54,219 nucleotides of DNA from Anaerosphaera multitolerans (GCF_004006535.1 NZ_RLIH01000015.1:1-54219); one strand, 5' to 3'; shown: positions 27,016-35,958, counted from the first letter of the stretch. Translations and numbers: made by a program. Notes: generated by a model not told the origin, from the sequence alone.

Positions 27016-27972
27016 ATGGTGAATTTAATTAAAAGAAGTTTGGAGTTGTTTTCAAAAAACACTCCCTTTGTAATAGCTACTATAGTTGAAAAAGAAGGTT
27101 CCTCTCCTAGGGAGGAGGGAGCAAGTATGATAGTTATCAAAGATGGTTTGGACTTTGGTACTATCGGTGGTGGCGCAGAGGAATACAATGCCATAAAGTA
27201 TGCAATTAAATTAATTGAAGAAGAGAGAAGTGGAAATAAAAAGTTTGTACTTACCAATAATGAAGCTGAAAATATTGGAATGGTCTGTGGAGGTACCAAT
27301 GTAGTCCATTTGGAATATATTTCCCCTAAAGATACTGTGGCAGGAGAGTATTTTAAAGAAATAATAAAAAACTATTCTAAAAAAGAAGTGGAGTTAATTT
27401 ATTCTCTTAAGGAGGATATTGGATTTTCCATTTCAATTAATGGAGAAATATTTAATTTTACTAAAAATAATTTAAAAGCTCCGGAGAAAGTCTTTAAAGT
27501 TAAAATAACTGATAGAATTAGGATTTTTATCTTTGGAGGAGGTCATGTTTCCAAAGCCTTAGTTCCCGTTTTAAATTATTTGCATTTAAAAACCATAGTT
27601 GTGGAGGATAGGGCGGAATTTCTAAAGGAAGAGGACTTTCCTAATTCAAAACGAATTTTAGCAGACTACTTTAATTTAGAAGATATTGACATTAGAGAAG
27701 AGGACTATGTATGTATATTGACTAGAGGCCATAAATCCGACAATGAGATATTAATACAGGTACTAAGTAAAAAACCTAAATATATAGGAGTAATCGGAAG
27801 TAGAAAAAAAGCCAAGCTAATGTTTGACAATTTAAAGAATACTGAATATGAAAATTTATTAAAAGACAGAGTACATTCTCCCGTAGGCATTGACATAGGA
27901 GCTCAAACACCGGAGGAAATTTCAATTAGCATTGCTGCGGAAATTATAAAAAATTATAGAGGTGAGAAATGA
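27016..27972 (+). CDS. xdhC: XdhC-family molybdenum hydroxylase maturation protein
   Basis: This 318-residue protein belongs to the XdhC/CoxI family, which binds molybdenum cofactor, promotes its sulfuration or other ligand exchange, and inserts it into hydroxylases. The N-terminal XdhC block has GSSPREEGASM and GTIGGGAEE; the C-terminal Rossmann domain begins at FIFGGGHVSKAL near residue 173 and contains IGVIGSRKKA near 260. AGAGGAAG precedes the ATG. It is the first gene of the operon and overlaps the next by 4 bases (ATGA). Its client should be the hydroxylase at 8581-12101. Confidence 0.9.
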   Translation: MVNLIKRSLELFSKNTPFVIATIVEKEGSSPREEGASMIVIKDGLDFGTIGGGAEEYNAIKYAIKLIEEERSGNKKFVLTNNEAENIGMVCGGTNVVHLEYISPKDTVAGEYFKEIIKNYSKKEVELIYSLKEDIGFSISINGEIFNFTKNNLKAPEKVFKVKITDRIRIFIFGGGHVSKALVPVLNYLHLKTIVVEDRAEFLKEEDFPNSKRILADYFNLEDIDIREEDYVCILTRGHKSDNEILIQVLSKKPKYIGVIGSRKKAKLMFDNLKNTEYENLLKDRVHSPVGIDIGAQTPEEISISIAAEIIKNYRGEK

Positions 27973-28940
27973 AAACTATAAGAACTGAAGATGCGGTGGG
28001 TCATGTACTTTATCATGATTTAACCCAAATAATCAAAGGAGTTTCAAAGGGACCTAAATTTAAAAAAGGGCATATAATTCAAACTGAAGATATAGAAACC
28101 CTTCTTTCAATGGGCAAGGAACAATTATACGTCTATGAGTATAATGAAAATACCTACCATGAAAATGAAGCTGCTGAACATTTGGCTGAGATTTGTAGGG
28201 GAGAAAATATTAGACAGTCCGGAGTTTCCGAGGGAAAAATAAACTTAACAGCTGCCTGTGACGGATTGTTAAAAGTAAATGTGGAATTGCTAAACAGAAT
28301 AAATGACGTTGATAAGGTAATGATTGCAACTAAGTATAGTAATAGTCCGGTAAAAAAAGGGGAAGCTATAGGAGGAACGCGAATTATTCCTCTTGTAATT
28401 GATAAATCCGTAATTGAAAAGTGCGAAAAAATTGCAGGAAAGGAAAAGTTGCTTAGTGTTATGCCCTATAAGAAAATGAAAGTGGGAATAGTTACTACGG
28501 GAAATGAAGTTTACTACGGTAGGATTGAAGATACTTTTACAGACGTTGTAAGGGAGAAAATGTCTCATTTTAACTTTGAAGAAATCGGTCATAGATATTC
28601 CACTGATGATATGAGTTCAATAGCAAAACACATAGTGGATTTAATTGGAGAGGGAGCGGATTTTATAATGTGTACGGGAGGAATGAGCGTAGATCCCGAT
28701 GATAATACTCCCGGCGCCATTAGAGAAGTAGCAAGTAAGGTGGTATCCTATGGAGCGCCTGTACTTCCGGGAGCTATGTTTATGTTGGCATACAAGGGGA
28801 ATATTCCAATAGTCGGACTGCCTGGATGTGTAATGTATTGCGGTAAGACTGTATTTGATATTTTGTTGCCAAGACTTGCAGCCGGAGAGGAAATTGAGAA
28901 GTGGGACATAGTATCTTTGGGCAATGGAGGTTTTCTATAA
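27969..28940 (+). CDS. MoeA-like molybdopterin-binding protein (short form)
   Basis: The 323-residue protein has a C-terminal MoCF_biosynth (MogA/MoeA fold) domain from about residue 175, with VGIVTTGNEVYYGRIEDTF, MCTGGMSVDPDD and GLPGCVMY, all typical molybdopterin-binding elements. MoeA proteins are about 400 residues and have a four-domain layout; here the N-terminal part is shorter and the C-terminal beta-barrel domain is missing. It could insert molybdate into adenylated molybdopterin like MoeA, or be a cofactor-binding chaperone for the hydroxylase. The ATG overlaps the xdhC stop, and its TAA overlaps the moaC ATG. Confidence 0.8.
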   Translation: MKTIRTEDAVGHVLYHDLTQIIKGVSKGPKFKKGHIIQTEDIETLLSMGKEQLYVYEYNENTYHENEAAEHLAEICRGENIRQSGVSEGKINLTAACDGLLKVNVELLNRINDVDKVMIATKYSNSPVKKGEAIGGTRIIPLVIDKSVIEKCEKIAGKEKLLSVMPYKKMKVGIVTTGNEVYYGRIEDTFTDVVREKMSHFNFEEIGHRYSTDDMSSIAKHIVDLIGEGADFIMCTGGMSVDPDDNTPGAIREVASKVVSYGAPVLPGAMFMLAYKGNIPIVGLPGCVMYCGKTVFDILLPRLAAGEEIEKWDIVSLGNGGFL

Positions 28941-29416
28941 TGAATGAACTAACTCACTTTGACAGCGATGGAAATGCTATTATGGTAAATGTGTCTCAAA
29001 AGGAAGTAACTGAAAGAAGGGCAGTAGCCAGCGGGAAAATATATCTATCAAAGGAAGCTTTTGATAAAGTCCTTAATAAGGAAATAAAAAAAGGTGATGT
29101 ACTAACAGTTGCTCAAGTTGCAGGAATTATGGGAGCAAAGAAAACCGCCGATTTAATACCAATGGCACATCCCATAGCCCTTGAGAGTTTAAATACGAGG
29201 TTTAATCTGAACGAAGAAGAAGGATATATTGAAGCGGTATGCCAAGGCAGTATTAATTCAAAGACGGGAATTGAAATGGAAGTACTTACAGGTGTTAGTA
29301 TTTGTCTGTTGACTATTTATGATATGGTAAAGGCCATTGATAAATCTATGGTAATGGGTGATATTAAACTTTTAGAAAAAACCGGCGGAAAAAGTGGAGA
29401 ATACAAAGCAAAGTGA
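28940..29416 (+). CDS. moaC: Cyclic pyranopterin monophosphate synthase MoaC
   Basis: This 158-residue enzyme works after MoaA to convert the GTP-derived intermediate to cyclic pyranopterin monophosphate. Family blocks are LTHFDSDGNAIMVNVSQKE at the start, ADLIPMAHPIAL near 70-81, KTGIEMEVLTG near 108-118, and DIKLLEKTGGKSG at the end. ATG 28940 is chosen because it matches the family start, overlaps the previous stop (TAATG) and follows GGAGG; a TTG 39 bases upstream would give an extra tail. Confidence 0.94.
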   Translation: MNELTHFDSDGNAIMVNVSQKEVTERRAVASGKIYLSKEAFDKVLNKEIKKGDVLTVAQVAGIMGAKKTADLIPMAHPIALESLNTRFNLNEEEGYIEAVCQGSINSKTGIEMEVLTGVSICLLTIYDMVKAIDKSMVMGDIKLLEKTGGKSGEYKAK

Positions 29417-29425
29417 AGTGGTTTT

Positions 29426-30394
29426 ATGTTTGATTTATATAATAGAAAAATAGACTATATAAGAGTATCTTTAACTGAAAGATGCAATTTAAGATGCGTC
29501 TACTGTATGACTGAAAAGGGAATTGAAAAAATTTGTCATGAAGATCTTCTAAGTTATGAAGATTTGTATAAACTTTTAAAGACGCTTAGCAAGGCGGGAA
29601 TTAGAAAAATTAAAATCACAGGCGGCGAGCCCTTTGTAAGAAAAGATGCCATAGATTTTATAAAACTTTTAAAGCAAGACAGCTCCTTTGAAAAAGTGAC
29701 AGTTACTACTAACGGGCTGCTCCTTGATAAATATTTAGATTCTCTTATTGAAATGGGTATTGACGGAATTAATATTTCTCTGGACAGTTTAAGGGAAGAT
29801 AAGTTTAAAAGGCTTACAAGAGGTGGAAATTTAAAACTTTTAATTGAAACCATTGATGAAATTTTAAATAGGGGCTATGAAAATTTAAAGCTCAATACGG
29901 TTTTAATGAAGGGTGTAAACGACGATGAAATTTTAGACTTTGCAAGATTTGTCGAAGAGAGAAATATGGCAATTAGATTTATAGAGTTAATGCCAATTGG
30001 AGAGGGTAGAGCTTTTAAACCGGTAAAGAGAGAGGAAATTATGGAAGTTATTTCTAAAGAGTTTGGAAAGCCATTTGAAATTAGAGGAAGTTTTGGAAAC
30101 GGTCCAGCAAAGTACGTAAGTTTTCAAGATTTCAACGGGAAAATTGGTTTTATTGATGCGGTAAACCACAAATTTTGCAGTGAGTGTAATAGAATACGAG
30201 TAGATTCAAAGGGATTTATAAGATTTTGTCTTCAATATGAAATAGGTATGGACACAAAAGAATACTTAAAGGGCAATATAAGTGAAGCTGAATTTTTAAA
30301 AAAATTAAATTTAAAAATTGTTGAAAAACCTTTGGAGAACAACTTTTTAATTGAAGATGTGGACTCTTTAAGTATGAATCAAATTGGAGGATGA
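29426..30394 (+). CDS. moaA: GTP 3',8-cyclase MoaA
   Basis: The 322-residue radical SAM enzyme performs the first step of molybdopterin synthesis. The N-terminal 4Fe-4S cluster is bound by C20, C24 and C27 (CNLRCVYC), with TGGEPF at 65-70 for SAM. The C-terminal substrate cluster is bound by C251, C254 and C268. The protein ends in GG, the essential C-terminal diglycine of MoaA. It lies 9 bases after moaC. Confidence 0.95.
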   Translation: MFDLYNRKIDYIRVSLTERCNLRCVYCMTEKGIEKICHEDLLSYEDLYKLLKTLSKAGIRKIKITGGEPFVRKDAIDFIKLLKQDSSFEKVTVTTNGLLLDKYLDSLIEMGIDGINISLDSLREDKFKRLTRGGNLKLLIETIDEILNRGYENLKLNTVLMKGVNDDEILDFARFVEERNMAIRFIELMPIGEGRAFKPVKREEIMEVISKEFGKPFEIRGSFGNGPAKYVSFQDFNGKIGFIDAVNHKFCSECNRIRVDSKGFIRFCLQYEIGMDTKEYLKGNISEAEFLKKLNLKIVEKPLENNFLIEDVDSLSMNQIGG

Positions 30395-30395
30395 A

Positions 30396-30833
30396 TTGGG
30401 AAAAATAATATCAATTAATATAAGTGAAAAAAAGGGAACTGTTAAAAAAGCAGTTGAAAGCGCAAATTTAATAGAGGACTTTGGCATTGAAAAGGATGCT
30501 CATGCAGGGAATTGGCATAGACAGGTAAGTCTTCTATCCTATGAAAGTTTTATTAAATTTAAAGAAGAAGTGAAGATAAAAATGGAGCCCGGTGTATTTG
30601 GAGAAAATTTACTTGTAAAGGGTTTAAATTTAAAAGAAGTAAAAGTAGGAGATAAAATTCAAATTGGAGAGGGATTGCTGGAAGTTACACAAATCGGTAA
30701 ATTGTGCCATAAGGGTTGTGAAATAAGGGAAATAGTAGGCAGGTGCATAATGCCTGATGAAGGAATCTTTGCAAAAGTTTTAAAGGGCACAGAAATTAAA
30801 AGCGGTGATGAAATATGTTTAGAGCATATGTAA
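30396..30833 (+). CDS. MOSC-domain protein
   Basis: The 145-residue protein is a single MOSC domain. The conserved cysteine region CHKGCEIR is near residue 105, and DAHAGNWHRQVSLLS near 30 is also typical. MOSC domains handle sulfur or other ligands of molybdenum cofactor. Stand-alone short forms sit in many anaerobe Moco operons. The TTG at 30396 is preferred, with GGAGG 5 bases before it and just after the moaA stop. It overlaps mogA by 19 bases. Confidence 0.85.
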   Translation: MGKIISINISEKKGTVKKAVESANLIEDFGIEKDAHAGNWHRQVSLLSYESFIKFKEEVKIKMEPGVFGENLLVKGLNLKEVKVGDKIQIGEGLLEVTQIGKLCHKGCEIREIVGRCIMPDEGIFAKVLKGTEIKSGDEICLEHM

Positions 30834-31318
30834 TAACAGTAAGCGACAGCTCCTACTTTGAGGATAAGAAAGATTTAAGCGGACCCTTATTAGTAAATTT
30901 ACTTACGGAAAAGGGATATGAGGTAGTGGGTAGAGAAATTATCCCCGATGAAAAAGATAAAATAGCTTCAGTCTTAACTTTACTTTGTGATGAAGAAAGT
31001 ACGGATTTAATTTTAACCACAGGCGGTACAGGATTTTCGCAAAGGGATGTTACGCCTGAAGCTACACTTGAAGTGGTGGAAAAGATAGTTCCAGGGTTTG
31101 GGGAGATTATGCGGGCAAAGAGTTTTGAAATTACAAAAAATGCCATACTATCCAGAGAAACAGCGGGAATTAGAAAGAGAACTTTAATAATAAATTTACC
31201 GGGAAGTCCAAAGGCTGCAGAAGAAAATTTAAGCTTTATTATAGATTCCATAGAGCATGGACTTAATATTTTGACGGGGGAAAAAACGGACTGCGGAAAT
31301 ATGGGTGGCAAAAGATGA
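30815..31318 (+). CDS. mogA: Molybdopterin adenylyltransferase, MogA/MoaB family
   Basis: This 167-residue protein adenylates molybdopterin before molybdenum insertion. It shows ITVSDSSYFEDKKD near the start, the motif ILTTGGTGFSQRDVTPEAT at about 66-84, and LPGSPKAAEENL near 130. Length fits MogA/MoaB. It overlaps the MOSC gene and the next gene (4 bases, ATGA), consistent with coupled translation. Confidence 0.9.
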   Translation: MFRAYVITVSDSSYFEDKKDLSGPLLVNLLTEKGYEVVGREIIPDEKDKIASVLTLLCDEESTDLILTTGGTGFSQRDVTPEATLEVVEKIVPGFGEIMRAKSFEITKNAILSRETAGIRKRTLIINLPGSPKAAEENLSFIIDSIEHGLNILTGEKTDCGNMGGKR

Positions 31319-32175
31319 GCGTTGCAGTTTTTATAAGTTGTATTTCTCAAAAGGATAGTGCTTTGGCTTTGAAAAAAATAGGAAAGAACTCTATTTTGAG
31401 GCGAACTGTTTTTATGTTAAAGGATTTGGGAATGGAAAACATCTATGTCCTAATAGGAGAGAAGGGTAAAGAGATAAGCAAAGATCTGATGAAAAGTGGA
31501 GCAACTGTAGTAAATGGAATTGATTATAAAAATTACAGTAACTTTGAAAGTGAAATTCTCGCCATGGAAAGATTTTATAATTACTATGACTATACATTGT
31601 ACTTGACCTTGGAGCCTTATTTTTTAAATAGACCGTCTATAGAAAAGTTATTGGACAGCAAAAATTTTTCTATAGGCAGCTTTAAAGGCAAGGAGTTAAA
31701 TATGGCTTTACTACCCAATAGTTACTACAGTGAAATAAAGGGAAACTTCAACAATATAATAGATGCTTTTAAAAATATAAGCGGTGAGTATAGTAAGCTT
31801 TCTTTAACAAAGAAAGAAGTTTTTGAAAGTGAATTAAGATGCAATATGAAACTTACTATATTTAAAGATGAAAAGTTTTTTGGACCGGGTGTTGCCAAAT
31901 TACTAAGGCTTGTCGATGAAACAGGCTCGGTAAAGTTTGCCGCTCAATCTATGAACATATCCTATTCAAAGGCATGGAAGATGATAAATACTATGGAGGA
32001 TGAATTGGAGTTTTTAGTAATAGACAGAAAGCCGGGCGGCAGTGGAGGCGGAGAAAGTAACGTAACGGAGAAGGGAAGAGAATTTTTAAGTAAGTATGAG
32101 CTTCTTGTAAAAAACAGCAGGGCATATACGATTGAATTGTTTAAGGAAATTTTTGAAAATTATAATGGAGGATAA
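31315..32175 (+). CDS. Fusion of a degenerate MobA/MocA-like domain with a ModE DNA-binding domain
   Basis: The 286-residue protein has two parts. Residues 1-168 follow the order of a MobA/MocA nucleotidyltransferase (KKIGKNSILRRTV, ENIYVLIG, then LTLEPYFLNRPSI) but lack the GxxSRMG phosphate loop and the acidic DQP metal site that the intact MocA at 35386 keeps. Residues 176-265 match the ModE N-terminal winged helix, with FFGPGV at 188-193, a helix-turn-helix at about 200-230 and GGSGGG at 241-246. The molybdate-binding TOBE domains of ModE are absent. It probably regulates this operon, and the front domain may sense nucleotide or cofactor instead of molybdate. It sits immediately before modA. 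Confidence 0.8.
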   Translation: MSVAVFISCISQKDSALALKKIGKNSILRRTVFMLKDLGMENIYVLIGEKGKEISKDLMKSGATVVNGIDYKNYSNFESEILAMERFYNYYDYTLYLTLEPYFLNRPSIEKLLDSKNFSIGSFKGKELNMALLPNSYYSEIKGNFNNIIDAFKNISGEYSKLSLTKKEVFESELRCNMKLTIFKDEKFFGPGVAKLLRLVDETGSVKFAAQSMNISYSKAWKMINTMEDELEFLVIDRKPGGSGGGESNVTEKGREFLSKYELLVKNSRAYTIELFKEIFENYNGG

Positions 32176-32176
32176 A

Positions 32177-32977
32177 ATGAAGAATAAGTTATTATCTTTA
32201 AGTTTGATAATGTTGGCCTTAATATTAGTGGCATGTGGAGATAAGACAAGTGAAAGCGGAAAGGAATTAGAAGAAGGGGAAAGAGAACAAATTTACATAT
32301 CGGCTGCGGCTTCTTTGACAGATGCTGTAGATGAAATAATAGAATTGGCGGAAGATGAACTTAAGGTGGAATTTATTACAAACTATGGAAGTTCAGGTGC
32401 TTTACAAACCCAAATAGAGGAGGGAGCTCCCGTTGATATATTTATGTCGGCCGGTGAAAAGCAAATGGATGCCCTTGAAGAAAAAGGTTTGGTAAGTTCA
32501 GAATTTAGGGAAACAATGCTTGAAAATGAAGTAGTACTTATAACTCCAAAAAATTCAGATTTAAGTTTAAATGTTTTTGAAGATGTTTTAAAGGACGATG
32601 TGGAAAAAATAGCAATTTCAGATCCAAGTTCAGTGCCTGTAGGTCAATATTCTGAAGAAATATTTACAAATTTGGGAATTTGGGATGAGGTAAAGGCTAA
32701 AATGGTACAGTCGCAAGATGTAAGACAAAGTTTGGACTGGGTGGTTTCAGGAAATGTAGATTGCGGTACAGTGTACAAGACTGATGCCCTAATAGAAGAG
32801 GAAAATGTAAATATAGTTGCAAAAGCACCGGTGGGAAGTCATAAACCTGTAGCCTATCCTGTGGCAATAGTGGGTGAAAGCGTAGATAGAGAAGTTGCCA
32901 AGGCATTCTACGACTTTTTAAAAACGGAATCTGCGAAGGAAGTATTTGAAAAATATGGCTTTGTGGTGAAGGATTAA
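32177..32977 (+). CDS. modA: Molybdate ABC transporter substrate-binding lipoprotein ModA
   Basis: The 266-residue lipoprotein captures molybdate outside the cell. The signal peptide ends in the lipobox LVAC with C20 lipidated. The mature part has ISAAASLTDAVDEI and FITNYGSSGALQTQIEEGAPVDIFMSA, the ModA ligand-binding blocks. ATG 32177 follows GGAGG; a longer TTG/ATG extension upstream would overlap the fusion gene and spoil the signal peptide. The TAA stop overlaps the modB ATG. Confidence 0.94.
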   Translation: MKNKLLSLSLIMLALILVACGDKTSESGKELEEGEREQIYISAAASLTDAVDEIIELAEDELKVEFITNYGSSGALQTQIEEGAPVDIFMSAGEKQMDALEEKGLVSSEFRETMLENEVVLITPKNSDLSLNVFEDVLKDDVEKIAISDPSSVPVGQYSEEIFTNLGIWDEVKAKMVQSQDVRQSLDWVVSGNVDCGTVYKTDALIEEENVNIVAKAPVGSHKPVAYPVAIVGESVDREVAKAFYDFLKTESAKEVFEKYGFVVKD

Positions 32978-33636
32978 TGGATAGTTCACCAATTCTTTTG
33001 TCTATAAAAACAGCCTTTATAGCAACTGTAATAACTTTTTTTTTAGGAATATATTCCGCCAGACTTGTAAAAAGCACTTCTAAATTTAGGGGTATACTTG
33101 ATGGTTTATTTACCCTGCCCATGGTTTTACCGCCAACAGTTGTAGGTTTTTTTCTACTTATTTTACTGGGGGTGAACGGACCTTTTAAAGAGGTGTTTAA
33201 GTTTCTGAATATTCAAATTGTGTTTTCTTATTCTGCAACGGTAATTGCGGCGATAGTGGTGAGCTTTCCCCTTATGTATAGAACTGCTTTGGGAGCCTTT
33301 GAACAGGTAAACGAATCCTATATTTATGCAGCTCAAACTCTTGGGTTAAAAAATTCCACTATATTTTGGAAAATAGTTTTTCCGCTTTCAAGACCGGGAC
33401 TTATTTCAGGAGTAGTACTTTCCTTTACGAGAGCTCTGGGTGAGTTTGGGGCTACAATTATGATTGCGGGAAATATTGAAGGTAGAACTCAAACTATTTC
33501 CACAGCTATTTATTCTGCAGTACAGGCGGGAAATAGACCTCTTGCCTTTAGATGGTCTTTAATAGTTGTATTTATCAGTTTTACAACTATTATTACAGTA
33601 AATTTAGTATCAAAGAGGAAGTACCATGTCGATTGA
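32977..33636 (+). CDS. modB: Molybdate ABC transporter permease ModB
   Basis: The 219-residue permease has five to six membrane helices and the cytoplasmic EAA-type loop AQTLGLKNSTIFWKIVFPLS that contacts ModC, followed by ALGEFGATIMIAGN, a strong ModB signature. Start and stop overlap modA and modC (10 bases), as in other mod operons. Confidence 0.94.
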   Translation: MDSSPILLSIKTAFIATVITFFLGIYSARLVKSTSKFRGILDGLFTLPMVLPPTVVGFFLLILLGVNGPFKEVFKFLNIQIVFSYSATVIAAIVVSFPLMYRTALGAFEQVNESYIYAAQTLGLKNSTIFWKIVFPLSRPGLISGVVLSFTRALGEFGATIMIAGNIEGRTQTISTAIYSAVQAGNRPLAFRWSLIVVFISFTTIITVNLVSKRKYHVD

Positions 33637-34675
33637 AGTTAGTATAAAAAAGAAGTTAAATGATTATACTTTAAATGTAGAATTTAATATGGGAAATGAA
33701 AAACTGGCCCTTCTAGGAAATTCCGGCAGCGGTAAAAGTATGACACTTAAAGCTATAGCCGGAGTAGTAAGGCCTGATTTTGGCTTAATTAAATTAAATG
33801 GGAAAGAAATATTTAACAGTAAAGGAAATTTAAATATAGAATCCAGATTTAGAAAAGTTGGTATGTTGTTCCAAGACTATGCGCTTTTTCCAAATATGAC
33901 GGCAATTGATAATTTAAAAATTTGTATGGCTGGAAATGATAAAGATAAAAGAGCTATGGAGCTTTTAAATTATTTTAAAGTAGCAGATCAATATAATAGG
34001 TTTCCCTACGAGCTTTCAGGCGGACAGCGTCAAAGAGTTGCTATGGCAAGAATGATTGGGATTGAGCCTGAAGTAATACTTTTAGATGAGCCTTTTTCAG
34101 CCTTGGATTCAAATTTAAAGTGGGAAATTGAAAATGACTTTTATGAATTTATAAATGAATATAAAAAACCTACTATATTAGTTACGCATAATAAAGATGA
34201 GGCCTATAGAATGTGTGACAAGGTAGCCGTACTATCCAAGGGAGAATTAGTGGACTTTGGCGATAAGGAAGAGATATTTAATTATCCCGGTACAGTGGAT
34301 TCGGCGAAGATAGTAGGCTATAAAAATATTCTAAATGTAAAAACAGAAAGTGAAGGTTTTTATTTTCCAAGTATGAATTTTCATTTAAAGAGAAAAAGTA
34401 AGGGCAACTTTAAATTTGCAGCAATAAAATCGGAAGACATCTACTTAGAAAAAAGAGATAATTGTGAAGAGGTATTTTTAAAATTAGATTCATGTTTTGA
34501 GGATACTCAAAATATAATTGGAGTATTTAAATTATCTAATTCTGAAAATTTAACGGTGAGAGTTAAAAAAAGTTCATCTAAGGGAAAAGATTTACTGAGT
34601 TATTTAAAGGGGAATATTAAAAAAGAAATTCCCATATATTTTAATAAGGGGAAACTCATTTTTTTAGAAAGTTAA
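33626..34675 (+). CDS. modC: Molybdate ABC transporter ATPase ModC
   Basis: The 349-residue ATPase energises ModB. Walker A is GNSGSGKS, the signature is LSGGQRQRVAMARM and Walker B is ILLDEPFSALD. The last 120 residues form a TOBE-like regulatory extension (FAAIKSEDIYLEKR). AGAGGAAG lies before the ATG. It is followed 10 bases later by yqeC. Confidence 0.92.
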   Translation: MSIEVSIKKKLNDYTLNVEFNMGNEKLALLGNSGSGKSMTLKAIAGVVRPDFGLIKLNGKEIFNSKGNLNIESRFRKVGMLFQDYALFPNMTAIDNLKICMAGNDKDKRAMELLNYFKVADQYNRFPYELSGGQRQRVAMARMIGIEPEVILLDEPFSALDSNLKWEIENDFYEFINEYKKPTILVTHNKDEAYRMCDKVAVLSKGELVDFGDKEEIFNYPGTVDSAKIVGYKNILNVKTESEGFYFPSMNFHLKRKSKGNFKFAAIKSEDIYLEKRDNCEEVFLKLDSCFEDTQNIIGVFKLSNSENLTVRVKKSSSKGKDLLSYLKGNIKKEIPIYFNKGKLIFLES

Positions 34676-34685
34676 CGGGGCGGAA

Positions 34686-35396
34686 ATGTTTAAAGAAATT
34701 CTCAATATAAAAAAAGGCGATGTAATTTCAATAGTGGGTAGTGGCGGAAAAACCACAACTATGTTTCTAATGGCGGAAGAATTAAAAAACTCAGGTTCTG
34801 TCTTAATTACAACAACAACTAAAATTTCAGTACCGGAAATTTTAAAAGAATATGAGCTTTACTTTAATTCCGTTGAAAGTTTTTTAAATTCAAATAAAGA
34901 GATGGGAAATAAAGTAATAATTTTGGGAAGTGCAGTTGAAAAGGATAAAATTCTAGGAATAGATGAAAGAGATTTTTTAAATTTAAGGAATTTATTTGAT
35001 TATATTTTAATAGAGGCCGATGGAGCGAAGAAATTACCCTTAAAAGCTTGGAGAGATTTTGAACCCGTTATTTTAAGAGAAACAACTAAGACACTTGGAA
35101 TAATTCCGGGAAATCTCATTAAAGAGAAGTTGGATTATAATAATATTTTCAACCCTCATCTATTTAAAAAGAACTTTAATGCCGGAGAATATTTTTCCCT
35201 AGAGCTTTTGAAAAATATAATTACTGTTAAAAAGGGTATATTTAAAAATAGCAGGGGAGATAAATATCTTTATTTTAACTGCTGTGAGGGAGAGAATAAA
35301 AAAAAGATTAAAGAGGTAATAGAGTTTTTAAAAGAGAGTACAGAAGATGTGAATTATATTTACGGCTCAAATAAGGAGGGATATTGTGAAAATTAG
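34686..35396 (+). CDS. yqeC: YqeC, selenium-dependent hydroxylase accessory protein
   Basis: The 236-residue protein is a P-loop NTPase-like protein with GSGGKTT at 18-24 and the family segment LITTTTKIS. YqeC is a marker of bacteria with selenium-dependent molybdenum hydroxylases; its biochemical role is not settled. It overlaps mocA by 11 bases. Its presence predicts that the genome encodes SelD, which is not in the window. Confidence 0.88.
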   Translation: MFKEILNIKKGDVISIVGSGGKTTTMFLMAEELKNSGSVLITTTTKISVPEILKEYELYFNSVESFLNSNKEMGNKVIILGSAVEKDKILGIDERDFLNLRNLFDYILIEADGAKKLPLKAWRDFEPVILRETTKTLGIIPGNLIKEKLDYNNIFNPHLFKKNFNAGEYFSLELLKNIITVKKGIFKNSRGDKYLYFNCCEGENKKKIKEVIEFLKESTEDVNYIYGSNKEGYCEN

Positions 35397-35958
35397 TGCA
35401 GTAATCTTAGCTTCGGGAATGTCCTCAAGAATGGGAGAAAATAAGTTAAAACTTAAGTATAAGGGCAAAAGTATATTTGAATATACCATTGATTTAGTTG
35501 GTAAATTGGATTTTAATGATAGGTTAGTTATTACTAACGATGATGAAATATTAAACTATGGCGAAAAGCAAAAGTTAAGAGTTATAAAAAATGAAAATTT
35601 TAAAGAGGGGAAAAGCGAAAGTGTTAAATTAGGTGTGAGAAATTCCTCTGAAGATTCTCTTGGCTATATGTTTTTTGTATGTGATCAGCCCCTTTTAAGT
35701 GCGGACACAGTTGAAGGGTTGTTGGAAGTTTTTAAGGAGAATACTGAAAAGATAATTTATCCGATGTATGGGGATAGAAGAGGAGCTCCTATGATTTTTC
35801 CAAAAGCTTACAGGGATAAGCTGCTGACTTTGGAAAAGGATCAGGGAGGAGTAATCTTTATTAGAGAGGATAATTCTCTGCCTGTTAATATTAGTTCAGA
35901 AGTTGAACACATTGATATAGATACTGTGGAAGATTATGAAAGATTGTTGAAATTATGA
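35386..35958 (+). CDS. mocA: Molybdenum cofactor cytidylyltransferase MocA
   Basis: The 190-residue nucleotidyltransferase converts molybdopterin cofactor to the cytosine dinucleotide form used by hydroxylases. The nucleotide loop is ILASGMSSRMGENKLKLK at 7-24 and the metal site is VCDQPLLS near 103. GTG start with AAGGAGG upstream. It ends in an ATGA overlap with yqeB. No mobA is seen, so the cytosine form is the likely cofactor. Confidence 0.9.
   Translation: MKISAVILASGMSSRMGENKLKLKYKGKSIFEYTIDLVGKLDFNDRLVITNDDEILNYGEKQKLRVIKNENFKEGKSESVKLGVRNSSEDSLGYMFFVCDQPLLSADTVEGLLEVFKENTEKIIYPMYGDRRGAPMIFPKAYRDKLLTLEKDQGGVIFIREDNSLPVNISSEVEHIDIDTVEDYERLLKL

Noticed and set aside
30853-31350. 165-codon minus-strand open frame opposite mogA
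   Set aside because: It lies wholly across the well-supported mogA gene and matches no family I recognise.
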